In this document: in pieces, positions 19,029-31,156 of the stretch | How positions within the stretch are numbered: the first letter of the stretch is position 1 | Layout of the letters: every line of letters begins with the position of its first letter | Assembly (NCBI GenBank): GCA_001695595.3 | Contig: MBPM02000061.1 | Span: 248,001 to 312,000 of the forward strand | Direction: 5' to 3' | DNA length: 64,000 bases | Source: Plasmopara viticola | Lineage: Eukaryota; Oomycota; Peronosporomycetes; Peronosporales; Peronosporaceae | Program-made: the position numbers and the translations under genes | The notes under the pieces: model-generated | Told to the model about the DNA's origin: nothing | Seen by the model: only the letters and a program-made list of their open reading frames with translations | Database searches by the model: none

Positions 19029-20102
19029 ATGGAGCTACTCAACAAGATCTGCCTCTTTGGCGCGCATCACTGCTTCTACACGCAGTCAGCCGCAGCCGGT
19101 GCGGCCTACTGCTATGCAGCCGTCCTAGCCTACACGTTGTCCGTTAGTATACAGCGCGGACGCCTAGGCGAGCACGGCCACGCGACGCACTTGTTACCAG
19201 TCAAGCGTATGCGCTGGTTTCCGACGTTTTTGAGCTTCGCCTACTTTTCGCGCATTGCTTGGCTAGTCCTTAGTAACATGCACATGTTTCAGTGGGTGAT
19301 GGGCTCGGCGCCCGACTTCCGTTTTGAGCACATGGTGTTTGTCACACCACTACTGCCAACAGACATTGACATTTACGTGTTGGGCGTTACGAGCTTTGGC
19401 AAATTGGCTACATTGCTCTATTTTTCAGCCTTTACACTTCTCTTACGTTTCTGGGAAGATGTGCGTGCACAAGCACGACGAGCTGAGAAACCTTTGGCTC
19501 GTGTGGCGGCCAATCAGTCGGTCATTGCCGAGTACACACGTGGAGCTGGTGCGCAACGGTCTGGTCGTTCCAGAAAGCTATTTCTTGTCGCTATTGTCTG
19601 GATTTACTTAGTCGAATGCGCTCTGCTAGTGCTGAAAACATTGTTTCCTCGAGAAGAGATGGTGTTGTTTGAGATTGAGTACGGGTTTGTGGCCTTGTGT
19701 TTCTTCCTGCTCGCCGTCATGCTCGCCAGGTGCTCATTGCAGCTACGCGCTGTACTGTTAAAGATCGAATTTTCATCTCTGGCTGCCACAATTGCGAGGA
19801 GATTAACGCTCATTGGTCTCGTATCGTCGCTGCTGTTTTTATACCGCAGTTTGCTGCTCCTCTTTTCCATGCCAGCTATCGACGTCTTTGACCCACACGT
19901 TTCGAACCCGTGGCTGTTTTACGCGATACCAGAACTTATACCGGGAGCGTTGGTTATCTACATGATGAATGTCAAGAGACAGCACCAGCAGCCGCCGGCA
20001 TGGGGATTGATGAAGATTGACGAGCACACGCCGCTACTGCAGGAGCTACGAACACTCTCAAGTGATGTACCAAACTTTCGTGGACAGGAGCTGCATATTT
20101 AA
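19029..20102 (+). CDS. Seven-transmembrane protein, THH1/TOM1-like
   Basis: This is an intact 357-codon gene. The start at 19029 is the first ATG after an in-frame stop at 18978. Seven hydrophobic segments lie at about residues 21-41, 63-84, 116-140, 183-204, 215-236, 256-280 and 292-313. A basic loop (VRAQARRAEKPLARVAANQS) lies between segments 3 and 4, and a soluble tail contains an acidic dileucine-like stretch (DEHTPLL). The topology, the FWEDVRAQAR stretch after TM3 and the Pro-Gly-containing last helix (PELIPGALVIY) resemble the THH1/TOM1/TOM3 family of tonoplast/endomembrane proteins. That family match is tentative; a GPCR-like protein is the alternative. No introns are apparent. It is isolated among retroelement debris, and its GC content is clearly higher than its surroundings. 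Confidence 0.85.
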   Translation: MELLNKICLFGAHHCFYTQSAAAGAAYCYAAVLAYTLSVSIQRGRLGEHGHATHLLPVKRMRWFPTFLSFAYFSRIAWLVLSNMHMFQWVMGSAPDFRFEHMVFVTPLLPTDIDIYVLGVTSFGKLATLLYFSAFTLLLRFWEDVRAQARRAEKPLARVAANQSVIAEYTRGAGAQRSGRSRKLFLVAIVWIYLVECALLVLKTLFPREEMVLFEIEYGFVALCFFLLAVMLARCSLQLRAVLLKIEFSSLAATIARRLTLIGLVSSLLFLYRSLLLLFSMPAIDVFDPHVSNPWLFYAIPELIPGALVIYMMNVKRQHQQPPAWGLMKIDEHTPLLQELRTLSSDVPNFRGQELHI

Positions 20103-23100
20103 CCTCGTTATGTGATTGTCTATGCAATAGAGAAATAACTTTCACTTTTTGAATCCTTGTTGTCCGACATGGTGCTTTCACTAGTGTAAGCATGAATCTA
20201 GCCTCGTGCTACATACCTGGTCCTTCTCTTGCAATCATCTTGTAAGAACTGTACACGGCTTTTGCTGGGCACCGCAGTCTACTCAAAGGGCTGTATTATT
20301 GGTATGCGATGAGAAATCATGTTGATCTTTAGCCAGACGCCCTCAAAGTAACCGCTTAATCCACGCACTCATAGGCTAAGTTTTCCGCCTATACATTTAC
20401 TAAAATTAAATTTAAACAACCGAGGCAATTGTTTTATTCTATTTCTACGCTTTATAGACCGACATATGGTTTACGTTAATCATTCTTTAAAAGCGCTGAG
20501 ACGCTATGTTTCCTCACTGGTCGCACTAATCACGCTTTTGCCAGGGGTATACGAGCTGTGCGTATTCATAAAAGCAGGTTATCAGCCGATTTACTGGCGC
20601 GACCCCTTTACGTAAGTAGCGTCCGCAAATTTGCACGCATCCTCCATCAAGGTTTCGGCTCTGTGTGCACATCTGATGAAGCTTCTCGCTGCAAATATCA
20701 AGAATTCATTTTTTTCGTTACTTCCGGAGATACTCGCTGTTCGACAAGCTGTACTTTGTTTATTTATAACGTCTTCCATTCAATGTGTCAGTTCGAGACA
20801 TTTTCATCTAAATTTTTCTCATAACGCCAGGCTCATTCCCATTGTAGCCATGCACGATTACGGCATAATTAACCCCCGAGCACGTGCAGTGAAATTCAAC
20901 GATGAAACTTGTCCACCAGCGTAATAGAAGCAGGACAATGAGCCGCTTCGCAAACTGCTTCTCAATTTAATCGACAAGCCATTAATATTTCGGACGCCAG
21001 TATGCGGAGTGGTTATAAAGCGAAAGGGCCGGTTTCTTCGACGCAAACACCTGATGAACGACACCACTGACGTTGTGACACCAAACACTACACCATTTTT
21101 AGCCGAACTGTATAGCTTAACAGAATGTGTCATTATTACCTCGCCATCGGACAAGTCTCGTAGACACGCTCTTGTCACGACGTCATTTACAAAAAAAACA
21201 AGACCATTCTAGATTGATCAAGGGCCCAGCTTTTATTTCTGACCGTTCCTGCCGATTACCCTGCTTAATGGTAATGCAGCACACGTAGTCCGAGTAGTGG
21301 AAAGAATATTACCAAGTCAAGCATGCCTGTCCCATGTGAACTGACTATGAAGCCTAAGGATCCATAAGCACTGAATTATTTTTCATTAGTTTATATTAGC
21401 CACTTTGATGTCTTGCTTGTGGATGGACACGATCAATCCACTGCCATTACACATTATTCTGTGTGAGTAAATCCGAAGAAACAAAAGATACCTATGGTTT
21501 TTCACTCAAGTAAAATTCTATCGGCGAGCTAAAAACAGGTACGACATATGCCATATAAGATACAGTTGAAGAGTATGACTGACAAATTTGTCGCCAAGGA
21601 TGTACTGACATGTACGTCGCACGAATATATGCTAGCCACTGTATTCCAATTTAGCCCGCAGACTTTTGCAAGCTGTTCGAATTACGTTCTTACGCCATAA
21701 GAGCTCGCACTGATTCACACGATCGACCGTATGGTATGCGCAAAGCCATAAGAGGCTGACAAGCCGATCTGCTTTCTGTCCTAGCTCCAGGCTAAATTTG
21801 GTGAACAGCTGTTAGGTTCTGATGCCAAGCCGACTGCGGTTGCTTTTGACGTAAAAGCCAGATACGCACTAACAACACTTGTATCTTTAGAAATCGACAT
21901 AAATAACAGGCAGAAAGATCAGTAAGAATAAAGCGCTCATGATTCAGTGGCAAGTCGCAAAGTCTGTCTAACCACAGAAAATTGACAAGCACCAATCCTG
22001 TCATAAAGCAACATCATTTGAAGGCGCATAGCGTCTTCCAGAGCAATTTGTAATCATGATGCCACGCTGTCTCACATTTATGTGGCGTTAAAGTATCTGA
22101 GTGATATAGAGCAGTGATCTATGATTGAGACTGCATGTTCCTTATTGGTGCATTCTCAGCTCTCAAGAAGCATGGAATATAGCAAGGCATCAACGCATTT
22201 TATATTTTTTTCATCATGTTCAAGCACTAGACGAAGTTTAGCAAAGAAATTGGACCGCAATACAGCGTGCACTTTGTTGAACGTTAGAGCACGTTTTCTT
22301 TTTTTATTTCAAATTTCGGTATTTAATGGCCGATGCGGAGTTTGTCTCGTTTTGCCTTCCTCTTTTCAATCAGCGTAATCGTCGATATCATGGCTAGTTT
22401 GTGCAAGGAAAAGCCACGGATACGCTTCTTATTACTTTCGACTACGCTAAGAAAGAATGGGTAGTGTTGCTGGGGAAAGAAAAACTGACGTGCACAAAAT
22501 CTACGCGCCTGATGAACTATTTATTGCAGAGATTGTCTTGAGCGCTACCAGCCCACTTCGATGCACATGGTAGAGACCAATGCAGTAGACATATTGTCAT
22601 TGAACTTTTCAGGCTGGAGATTGTTTATCACTTCGAACAAATGACATTCATTGATTCAATCGAGACGAGGTCAAGACGAGCTTAAAGATCGGCTTGGGAC
22701 ACTTGGTCTTGTCGATGCCTGGCGCTTTATGAGTTTGGAGACACGAAACTTTACGAGTTCTACGAAAGGAAACGATTAGGCTACTACGTTGTTGCGGCCG
22801 CTTTTCTTATGAAACTTTGGTATCGGTGAAGAAAGGGGCATAATGAAGATCGGATACCTGTTGATGCTTGTCTAGCGACAAAACGAACACAGCAACGGGC
22901 CGTCCATCGGGATGGTGTCTACCTTGATTGCTCTGAAACGGGGCGGCTCATATCTATTTGCTTCTTTCAGCTGAGGCCTTAGCAAGCCGAACTAAGATGC
23001 TCGTGTGTAGACCTCAGATTCTTTCGACGAGCACGAATAAGTGAAGTGTATACCTTCGGCAGTAACGGAAGGATCTCCAGAAAGCAGACGCGCGGATTAT

Positions 23101-25700
23101 GCAAAGATGATTAATTGTTACTGCCAGCGCAGCGTCTAATTTGGGAAGTGTGGTGCCTACAGAGATTATCACTACAATGACAAAATTACAGAGGAGCATA
23201 CAGAAATTGTGGGCAGGCCACTGTCCGTATCGAGGTCGAATCTTTTAGTCCACAACTGCTCGATAGATAAGAGACCTTCGACATACCTATCGCTTAGTTC
23301 GTTACCTTGCTACACGAATAAACATCTCAGATGTCAGCCCAGCAGCAAGTAACATACAATGCCCTCATTGCGGCAAACGACTTATCAAAGCACGTTCAGG
23401 CATCTTAATACGGTAAACTCCCGGAACAGATGGGTCGCCAATTTGTTTGAAATCCGAGTCTATGGGCGTGAATTTGCGAATTGCTAAAAGACAATTGCCA
23501 TTACAAGAGACGAATGACAAAGCTTTCGAGAAGAGCCCCTATGATCGCGCAATACCCGGCAAGTGTTGACCTCTAACCTCTCTAAACCACGCTGCTGAAC
23601 TAGAACCGGAGTTTGTACCGTACTACACGTCAAAGAGAATGTGTTCTTTTAATTAAAAAACTTATTGGTAGCTTATCACCTATCTACCAAGGTATTTAGG
23701 GAAAATTACATAAGATTACCGGCGCAAAGTAGACCTTTGAGATTCCGTGAATCACGGCTCAACCGACAATTCAGTAGCAATGCACTTATTTGCGCTCACA
23801 TCGACGCCGAGGTCTTAATCCAAGCATTTCCACTCATAAGGCACTTTTAGTGCTTGGTATTGACTGCACTTCAAGTTTTAAGGTCGAGAAGTAGTGTTTA
23901 CAGCTGGATCAGCCTTCGACTGGCTCTCAGGAGAAGAACCTTTCTGGCCCTTCGTGAGGAGATTCGCACAAGTTTGACACACCGAACCTTCCTATACTTT
24001 TATTTACATCCCTGCAAAATCAAATTGAAGCACTTTCTTAGAAGGCTGAAACCTTTTGTGGTCCAGTTTGTGACACACAAACACTTTAGGTTCCGGTGTG
24101 CCTGGTGACAAATGTTACCGCCTTGTCCATCGCTAACCTTATTATGTGCAATTGTTTTAGATGTTCGCGAATATCTGGACCGGAGTAAACTGCAGTTTAC
24201 CGCTCAATAAACGGATTATTTACTAAACAAAGTCTCGGCAAGGTACACTTTGCTATAGTCACCCGCTTTGACAGCTGCAAAAACAATTTTCAAACCCGTG
24301 CAAATGTTCGATCAGCGATCAAATCTGTGACGTGGACGCAATTTGAATATGACTTGATGTACCACTTGATCGAAGCCAAGGTCAAGCCAAATATGGTCTC
24401 TACTATGCCCAAACTGGCTGTCAAAGTCTATAATGCGGCGTACAAACAGAAGTCTAGAGGGTAATGGGTGTCAATATCGCGTCGGGAAAGTCACACAATT
24501 TTATTCAATTTCCCAAGTCTTTTTCTATCGAAAATTAAGTCAGTAACGCCGTTCTTTACTCGGTGTGCTGCTGATTTGCCGGGTAACATTCTCCGGTGAG
24601 CTTCAAGCGTTGGTCATCATTGCCCGCGATTGCTTCAAAGAAATTTGCAATATTAAATCGAAGAGCTATTGTTTTGCTAATCTAAATTCATAAATATAAT
24701 GCTTCATGGTGGTACACAGTGACTGGTCATATGGCGTAAAAGCAGTTTACGGCAAATCTGCCGGTGACGACGGTTACGCCATATAACAACATTACTTTTA
24801 GCAAGGCCCGAAAAAACCAAAATTATTAGGAGACTTTATCAATGAAAATAATTTAGGATATGTATAAGCCAAATGGTTTGATAGTCTTTAGAATGACGGC
24901 ACTAGATTGCTTAAAGTTACCGATTGGGCTTTAGAGACAAGGCTTTGTTATAGACGACCGATCCACCGTAACTTCTCTTCACGATTGTGGTATTTAGTAG
25001 CAATTGCCGTGCCAAGTTTGAGACTTCAATGCAAGAGGGCTCATGATCGCATAGTGAGGAACGAGTCACCATTGGTGCGAGACATATAGTAGGAAATTCT
25101 AGGTTACAACTTGAAGTTTTGTGGTTGGTCGGTGTGGTCGCACGCTAGTGTTACAAACATCTAAAACTTCTATCAGTTGGTAGTGGTCTCGTGCTTCTGC
25201 CTTCTGGTGTGGCTCTGTCCTGTCGCTGAAAACACGGAGAATGACTACCAGATAAGTCAACCACTTGGTTTTGCTTGATCTGCGTTCAATAGTACTGGGC
25301 TGTTTCGTTTGGCTTTGTTGTATGGAAAAACGAAAAACTCGTGAATCCATAAACCTGTTCATCAATACCACTCAGCTGCAATAAGGAGCTCGACAAGCTG
25401 CAAAAAGACTTGTGATTATCAACGGTGAAGCAGCTGAAGCTTGTTCAACTTAATCAAAACGGAATCCCACATTGTTAGGAGCTCAGGAGAGGAGTTAAGT
25501 GCTCGACATCACTGAAAACCTAAAGCGTCGTATTCCGCAAACACAAGAGATTTCGAAAAGGTTCATTCGACCACTATCTATTTATACAAGAAGCGTAGAC
25601 TGAAAAACAAAATCAAATCAGTGTCTTCTTTTTTCGGTCTCGAGGCTTTTTTAAGGTCTGATAGATTGTACAAAGAGCGCTGAGAAGTCCAGCAAGGATG
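20103..25700. other. Gene-free stretch, decayed repeats
   Basis: About 5.6 kb with only short frames on both strands. The longest (for example 20858-21178 minus, 23854-24108 plus) show no motif I recognise and overlap each other in different frames. The pattern of AT-rich, stop-ridden sequence matches the decayed retroelements on either side, but no diagnostic motif was found, so origin is inferred only. Confidence 0.45.
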
Positions 25701-25770
25701 GCCCAACGAAGAGGCCGTACGGCTTAGAGCCTATCTCCATACCCAAGATCTCGTCAAAAGAGCCAAATTA

Positions 25771-28700
25771 GTGTCCCTAATGATAGCAAAAACACTCGGC
25801 CAACGTTGCGCTCAAGATTGCGAGCGCCGACTCCGCAAAATGCAGCAAGTGCCAATGGCCAAAGCGTATTTATTCACTCAGTCTACAAAAAGACACACAG
25901 TTCGTGCAGCAACTACTGTTGTATCTCACTCAGCAGCATCATCAATATCAAACCCAAGTATAGCTAAAATGCAAGCTCAAAGGCAACAGCGTAATAAGCG
26001 TTTCGAGTTTTTCGTTGTCTATAAAGGAAGGTTTGGCGAAGATATTGAATTATGGATCTTCGCAACAGAACAGTACTACGCCAACGAGCGTTAATTGATG
26101 ACACTGGTTTTGTGACGCTTATCCAAAGTATTTAGGCAAATCCGTACTGAATCGATACCTTGCCTTTATCGCCGACTGCGAGCGCATGAACGTGCACAAG
26201 ACATAGGCGCTATCCAAAACTCAATTGCGCACACGCTTCAGTTTCAAGAATACCGATTATGATTTTCGGGAGCGGATGTTTTAAAGCACCTAAAACAAAG
26301 GTAGACAATCCATGAATATGTCTCTATATTTCAAAACTTGACGTTCCAAAGTGATTTGGAGACCAGTGAGTTGGAAAATTGTTTTTTTCAGAAATGGTTA
26401 AGGGAAATAGCCGCAAAGAACATCAAAGAGGGGGTCCGAGTACTCTCGAGGAGTCCATTGAAGTTGTCTCCAATTTCAAGGCCAAATCGTATATCGACCG
26501 AGTTGCTCAAGAAGGTGCCTACAAAATCAGGCTATAGTGCGAACTAGTCACGACCTCAGAAACAAAAACGTTTTGAAAAGAGGAAGGACACGGCAACTTG
26601 CAACGATTGTAGCGTTGTCGACCACATATCGCCGCAATGTACCGCTCCTAAACGTAAGGAAGCAAAACATTATATTAAAGGTGCACTTTATGCTATCCTC
26701 AAAGCTGAAGCTGAAGTTTTTATAGCCGTTGATCAAGAGATACTCCTCACCGTCTCTAATGACCATGGATGTAGTCTTGACGGTGTATCCGAAGACTTGG
26801 TAAAGCGACTTGGTCTCGAAGTTCCCAAACGTGAGATGATGCAAGTCGACCTTGGTTACGACCAGACTGTTCACCGTACCCGACGACCGGAGCACTTGAA
26901 ATCACAGTTACCTGGTCTCCCTATTACATCGAGAACGTTCCTTAGTCACTCACTACCATGAGACTGAGCGAAAGCCTGGGTACGTTTGACCGGCTTTTGC
27001 AGAAAGTCTTTCGAGATTCAAGGAATGTGACGAAAATCTACTTTGGCGACATCTACGTGTTCACCCAAAGTGAAGATGTCGCAGACCACGTAACAGCTTG
27101 AGACCGTGTACTCAAACGGTGTGAAGAATAGCAACGTTACATCAAGTTGTCAAAGGTCCAGATCTGCGTGGATGAGATCCATGCCTATGAGACTTAATCG
27201 GATAAAAAGGCGTCTGAAAGGATCCCAACAAAAGTATGATCATCGCAGAATAGCTTGAAACTAAGATAGGCATCTAAATCTATGTCTCAGGGTTTTGCAA
27301 GGACTTTGTGCAATTTGAAGGACCACTCCACGACAGTATAAAAAACGTCCTCGAGAAGCGATTGAGCTCTCGGACGATCAGCTACGCTGCTTCATAGATT
27401 GCAAGCCTCGCTTGATCCTTCTACGCGCTATAAGCTCTCTAAACATTCAAACTATTTGGTTTTCGCTTGGACACCTCTAATTTTGCGATAGGAGGTGTCT
27501 TGTTTAAAAAGGAGAAAGAGCAAAAACACTCAATTGTTTTTACTCGTCAGAAGATGAAGCTAACCCAGTCGAACTACCCTGTTCGTGAGCAAGGGCTACT
27601 TGCAAGTATGCATGCGCCGGAAGTATGGCGTATGTATCTTCTCAATCGACAATCTATGGTCGAAACGGATCACAAACTTATTGACGCAGAAGACTACAAA
27701 TCGCAGAGTAGCTCGATGGTAAATAATTTTGCTGGGTCTCATTTTTTTTGCTCAAGTAGATTGCCGGTAGAGCCACCACCGTGGCTGATGCACTGTCACG
27801 CAATTTGGAATTCAAAAGTAGAGCTGCCCGAGTTAGCTTGCAAGAGTTCTGGAAGCGGCTAAGAGCCGAGGTATATTGGCGACAGTCAGGACGAACAAGG
27901 TCACAGTTGCTCATCTGCGAAGACGATGTATGAGACCTGCAGTACATCGTCAAGAAGCTGAAAACCGGAAATGATGTGCCAAAGGGCTCATTGCAGGATA
28001 ATTTTTTTATTATCAAACTGGCGGAGATGGGACGCCATAAGTATATATTCCAGACGACGAAGATCTGAAAAATTGCGTCATCTGTGACGACCATGATTCT
28101 GTATAAACAGGCGACCAAGTTTTTAGAAGACGTATCTGGCCTTGCGTCAAAAGTACTATTGCCTATAGATGGCGAAGAGCATCCAGCGCTATGTCAACAC
28201 ATGTGAAATGTGTCAGCGCAACAAGGCTTGGTACACCAAACCGCCAGGATTTCTTCAGTCCTTGAACATTTCAAGAGGCAGATGAGATGACAATTTTAGG
28301 CTTCATCTTGTCTTCATCGAGAACCGTAAGTGTTTTAAAGCCGTTAGGGTTCTCGTCGATCGCTTGATAAAAAAAGCCATGTTCATCGCTACAAAAACAA
28401 TGGACGATACTGCAGAAATTACAAAAAACTTCATGAAGAAATACATGCAGGACCATGGCATACCAAAGATCATAGTGTTTGACCGAGATACCAAGTTCAC
28501 ATCCGAGTTATGGCAAGAAATTGTGCCTGCCATGGGAACGCAACACAACTTGCCTTTGGCTTCTAGGCCGCAAACGGAAGGGACTAATTACTTTATTGGA
28601 GAATGTCTCTGCGGTGTCGTCAACCCAGCACAGAATTTTTGGGATGGCTTCTTACTTTCGGCTGAGATTGACTATAATTGGGCGTACACTCTACATTTGG

Positions 28701-29345
28701 AATGTCACCGCTCGAAGCCGATCTAGAATTTCTTCCGTATGTGTCGGATGATGTGGCATCAAAACGGGAATTACGTAAGTTGGAAAAAAAATAGTACAAG
28801 AGTTTCTACTTCGTCAAGAAACATGACGTAAGGTCGCTCAAGATTGGTTGAGCGAAGCGCGAAAGCGCACGAAGTTCTATTTTGATAAGAATAGACTTGT
28901 CCAAAGCTTCCAAGCTGGCGACACGGTGCTTTCGGACGGCAAGAATGTGGCTACCGCGTCTTCGACGTCAAAATAGACCCCAACGATAGCCACAATGACG
29001 TCAAAAGAAGTTACAAGAGTTTAGCTCAATCAAAGAAACTCGCGCCAATATGTATTGGCCCAAGATTTATATGCCTCAACATCATCGAAGGGATTGTAGC
29101 TGCACCCGTTGTTTCACATTTCAATGTTGAAGCCGTATCGCAAGGACCCCAAGCATCGGCAAAAGATGAACAAGGTCATGTTGGTCGATAGCTCCGAGAT
29201 ACACCTCTTTAAAGTCGAAATTAGACATCGTTGGCACAAGAGAAAGATGGAGTATAAAGTTTGATGGCTTGGCTAAACTAAGATGGAAGCCACTCAAGCG
29301 CCCGTGGAGAATCCATCTTTTTGGATTTTAGTAGATGTCGACGAG
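25771..29345 (+). mobile_element. Ty3/gypsy remnant B (gag, PR, RT, RNase H, integrase)
   Basis: This is the most complete retroelement here. Gag lies at 25,771-26,550 (EFFVVYKGRFGEDIELWIF and EQYYANER). A CCHC knuckle, CNDCSVVDHISPQC, lies at about 26,599-26,640. A protease-like stretch near 26,760 includes SLDGVSEDLVKRLGLEVP. The RT has FDRLLQKVFRD and YFGDIYVF (for the usual YxDD) at about 26,980-27,075. RNase H is DTSNFAIGGVLF at 27,467 onward. The integrase zinc finger is YVNTCEMCQRNKAWYTKPPG at about 28,189-28,250, and the integrase core FDRDTKFTSELWQE lies at 28,480-28,525. A C-terminal RKRTKFYFDKNRLVQSFQAG follows near 28,860-28,920. The order PR-RT-RH-INT identifies Ty3/gypsy. Dozens of stops and shifts; LTRs were not delimited. 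Confidence 0.85.
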
Positions 29346-30940
29346 TATCTCTTAGAGTAGGCATCTTCTTGAAGGGAGGTCATGTGACGTTACCGCCGCC
29401 ACCGGTGGCTTTTGTCGCTAATAGATTTTTTGCAAAATAATGATAACGTTTCCAAAATGCATATGCTTTAAGACTTTTTACAGGTATAGGCAATAATACA
29501 GTTTCCGACCAGAAGTCAGTATCAAAGATACCATAATCATTGGGACTTATTGGCTAAAAGAACTCCAGGATGCGTAAAAAGCCATATGGTATAAGGATAA
29601 ATACTATGTAGCAGTAGATGGCTGAGAGCCACCAGTTAGGCTGTACCATACATTAAGTCGTAAAGATTCTTCATCTAATATCATTTCCCAATTTGCTTTT
29701 ATCAAAAAACACCTCTCCTCTTCTACGACTCCACCTCACCCTCGCCTCAGCCTCGTCTGACGGCTGACTTCAATCAGCTCCCTCCGCGACTATGTTACAC
29801 CAATTGTTCTAGCTGATAGTTTTACGCAAGATCAAGTGCAATATTGAAGTTCTGGAACCGGGTCGCTCAAGTTTCTTGCAACTTCGTACCGGTTTAATGC
29901 GAAACAAGACGACGGCTCATGCGCTGTAATATTGCCAGTGTGGCGTGATGCTGACCTTCAGCGGTACGTTGACCTACGAGGCAATACACACTATTGCCAA
30001 AACTTGTGAAGGATCAGTACTTCAACAGTAGTGGGAGTATGCGCGAGTTTTGTCAAGAACGGACTCTGCTTACAATGCGCTAAATGACTGATTTTTGTTC
30101 CGCGGGGAATGCTCAAGCGTTTGATTTGGTGTAATACAAGAAGAAGAACACTACTATGACCTTAGTTGGTGGAAAATATCTTCAATTCGGGATATACGTT
30201 GAGCAAATTGGGACGAGTCGCTGACATGGACAAGTAGCTAGGGGTTTGCGAGTATGCAAAATTAGTTGGTGCCAACTTTCATGGCGTCGCATACGAAATA
30301 TTGCTTCACAACGCAGTTCATGAAGCATTTGCAAACCGTAAAATCCATTGTGCTGAAGACGAGGAAAAAATCGAAGTACAAGAAAATCGAAATTTGGGTG
30401 CCCAACGTCGTTTGCAGCGGCGAAGATGAGGCAACGTGCTGTCCATGCTTGTCCACACTTGAAAAAGTCTCTTACTGGTAGCCAAACTAGCTTTTCTTAC
30501 GTCGACGCAGTGACCACTTGTTATGCGTTCCGAAGTGGAAGCGAAGATCCGATAAAATAGTGGGCTAAGTTTGGCTGACAATTCGAAGCGAGAAAAAGTT
30601 TGAGAAAGAAAGCCTGCGCCGAATGAACAAAGAGATGGATAAAAATCAATTGCTAAAGGATATGAAGCGCGCGTTTGTGGTAGTAGGATCTGACTCCGAA
30701 GTCTGCGAGAAATTTATTCTCCACGATGCACCAGACCCTGACACGTTTCAAACGATGGTATAATGCTTAAGTCTGGAACGGATTAAGCCTGAACTCAGCT
30801 GAGAGATGTTTGTCGGTGAATTTGAAATATGTCAAATTCTAATGTTTTGAAATATCGGAGCTTTACCTTTTGCAAAAAATAAAAATTTTTATTTCTGGAT
30901 ATTATTCAGTGATTAAAAATAGAATTAATAATATACTAAG
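29346..30940. other. Gene-free stretch
   Basis: No intact gene and no motif I can name. Short plus-strand frames such as 30266-30481 (Lys-rich, with ETRKKSKYKK-like composition) look like parts of a decayed retroelement ORF, but this is not proven. A/T-rich sequence precedes the small ORF at 30,941. Confidence 0.4.
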
Positions 30941-31156
30941 ATGACGTACTCACCTGAACAATACCTCGCTACCAGAGAGCACATTAAGGCAGCACAGAAG
31001 TGCTACTACCAGCGCACATACGATGCTCGCTTGTCGTGGCAAGCAAATACGAGAAAAAGACTATACACCAAATTCGAGCTTGAAATCGTAAGCTTAAAAC
31101 CGAACTTATGGAAGACAACAAAACCGAGACAAAGAAATCGAGCATGTCGAAGATAA
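30941..31156 (+). pseudogene. Small basic coiled-coil-like ORF, possibly virus-derived
   Basis: From ATG 30941 the frame encodes MTYSPEQYLATREHIKAAQK followed by a Tyr/Arg-rich helix (CYYQRTYDARLSWQANTRKR) and LYTKFELEIVSLK, then apparently shifts into an acidic heptad-like frame (VEDNDTELID). The AT-rich upstream sequence and the style resemble small PLV proteins more than the surrounding gypsy debris. This is weak evidence, and a host or retroelement origin is possible. Confidence 0.3.

Noticed and set aside
18752..19147. Open frames with YIHT or YVCM repeats
   Set aside because: They are created by the TATG microsatellite.
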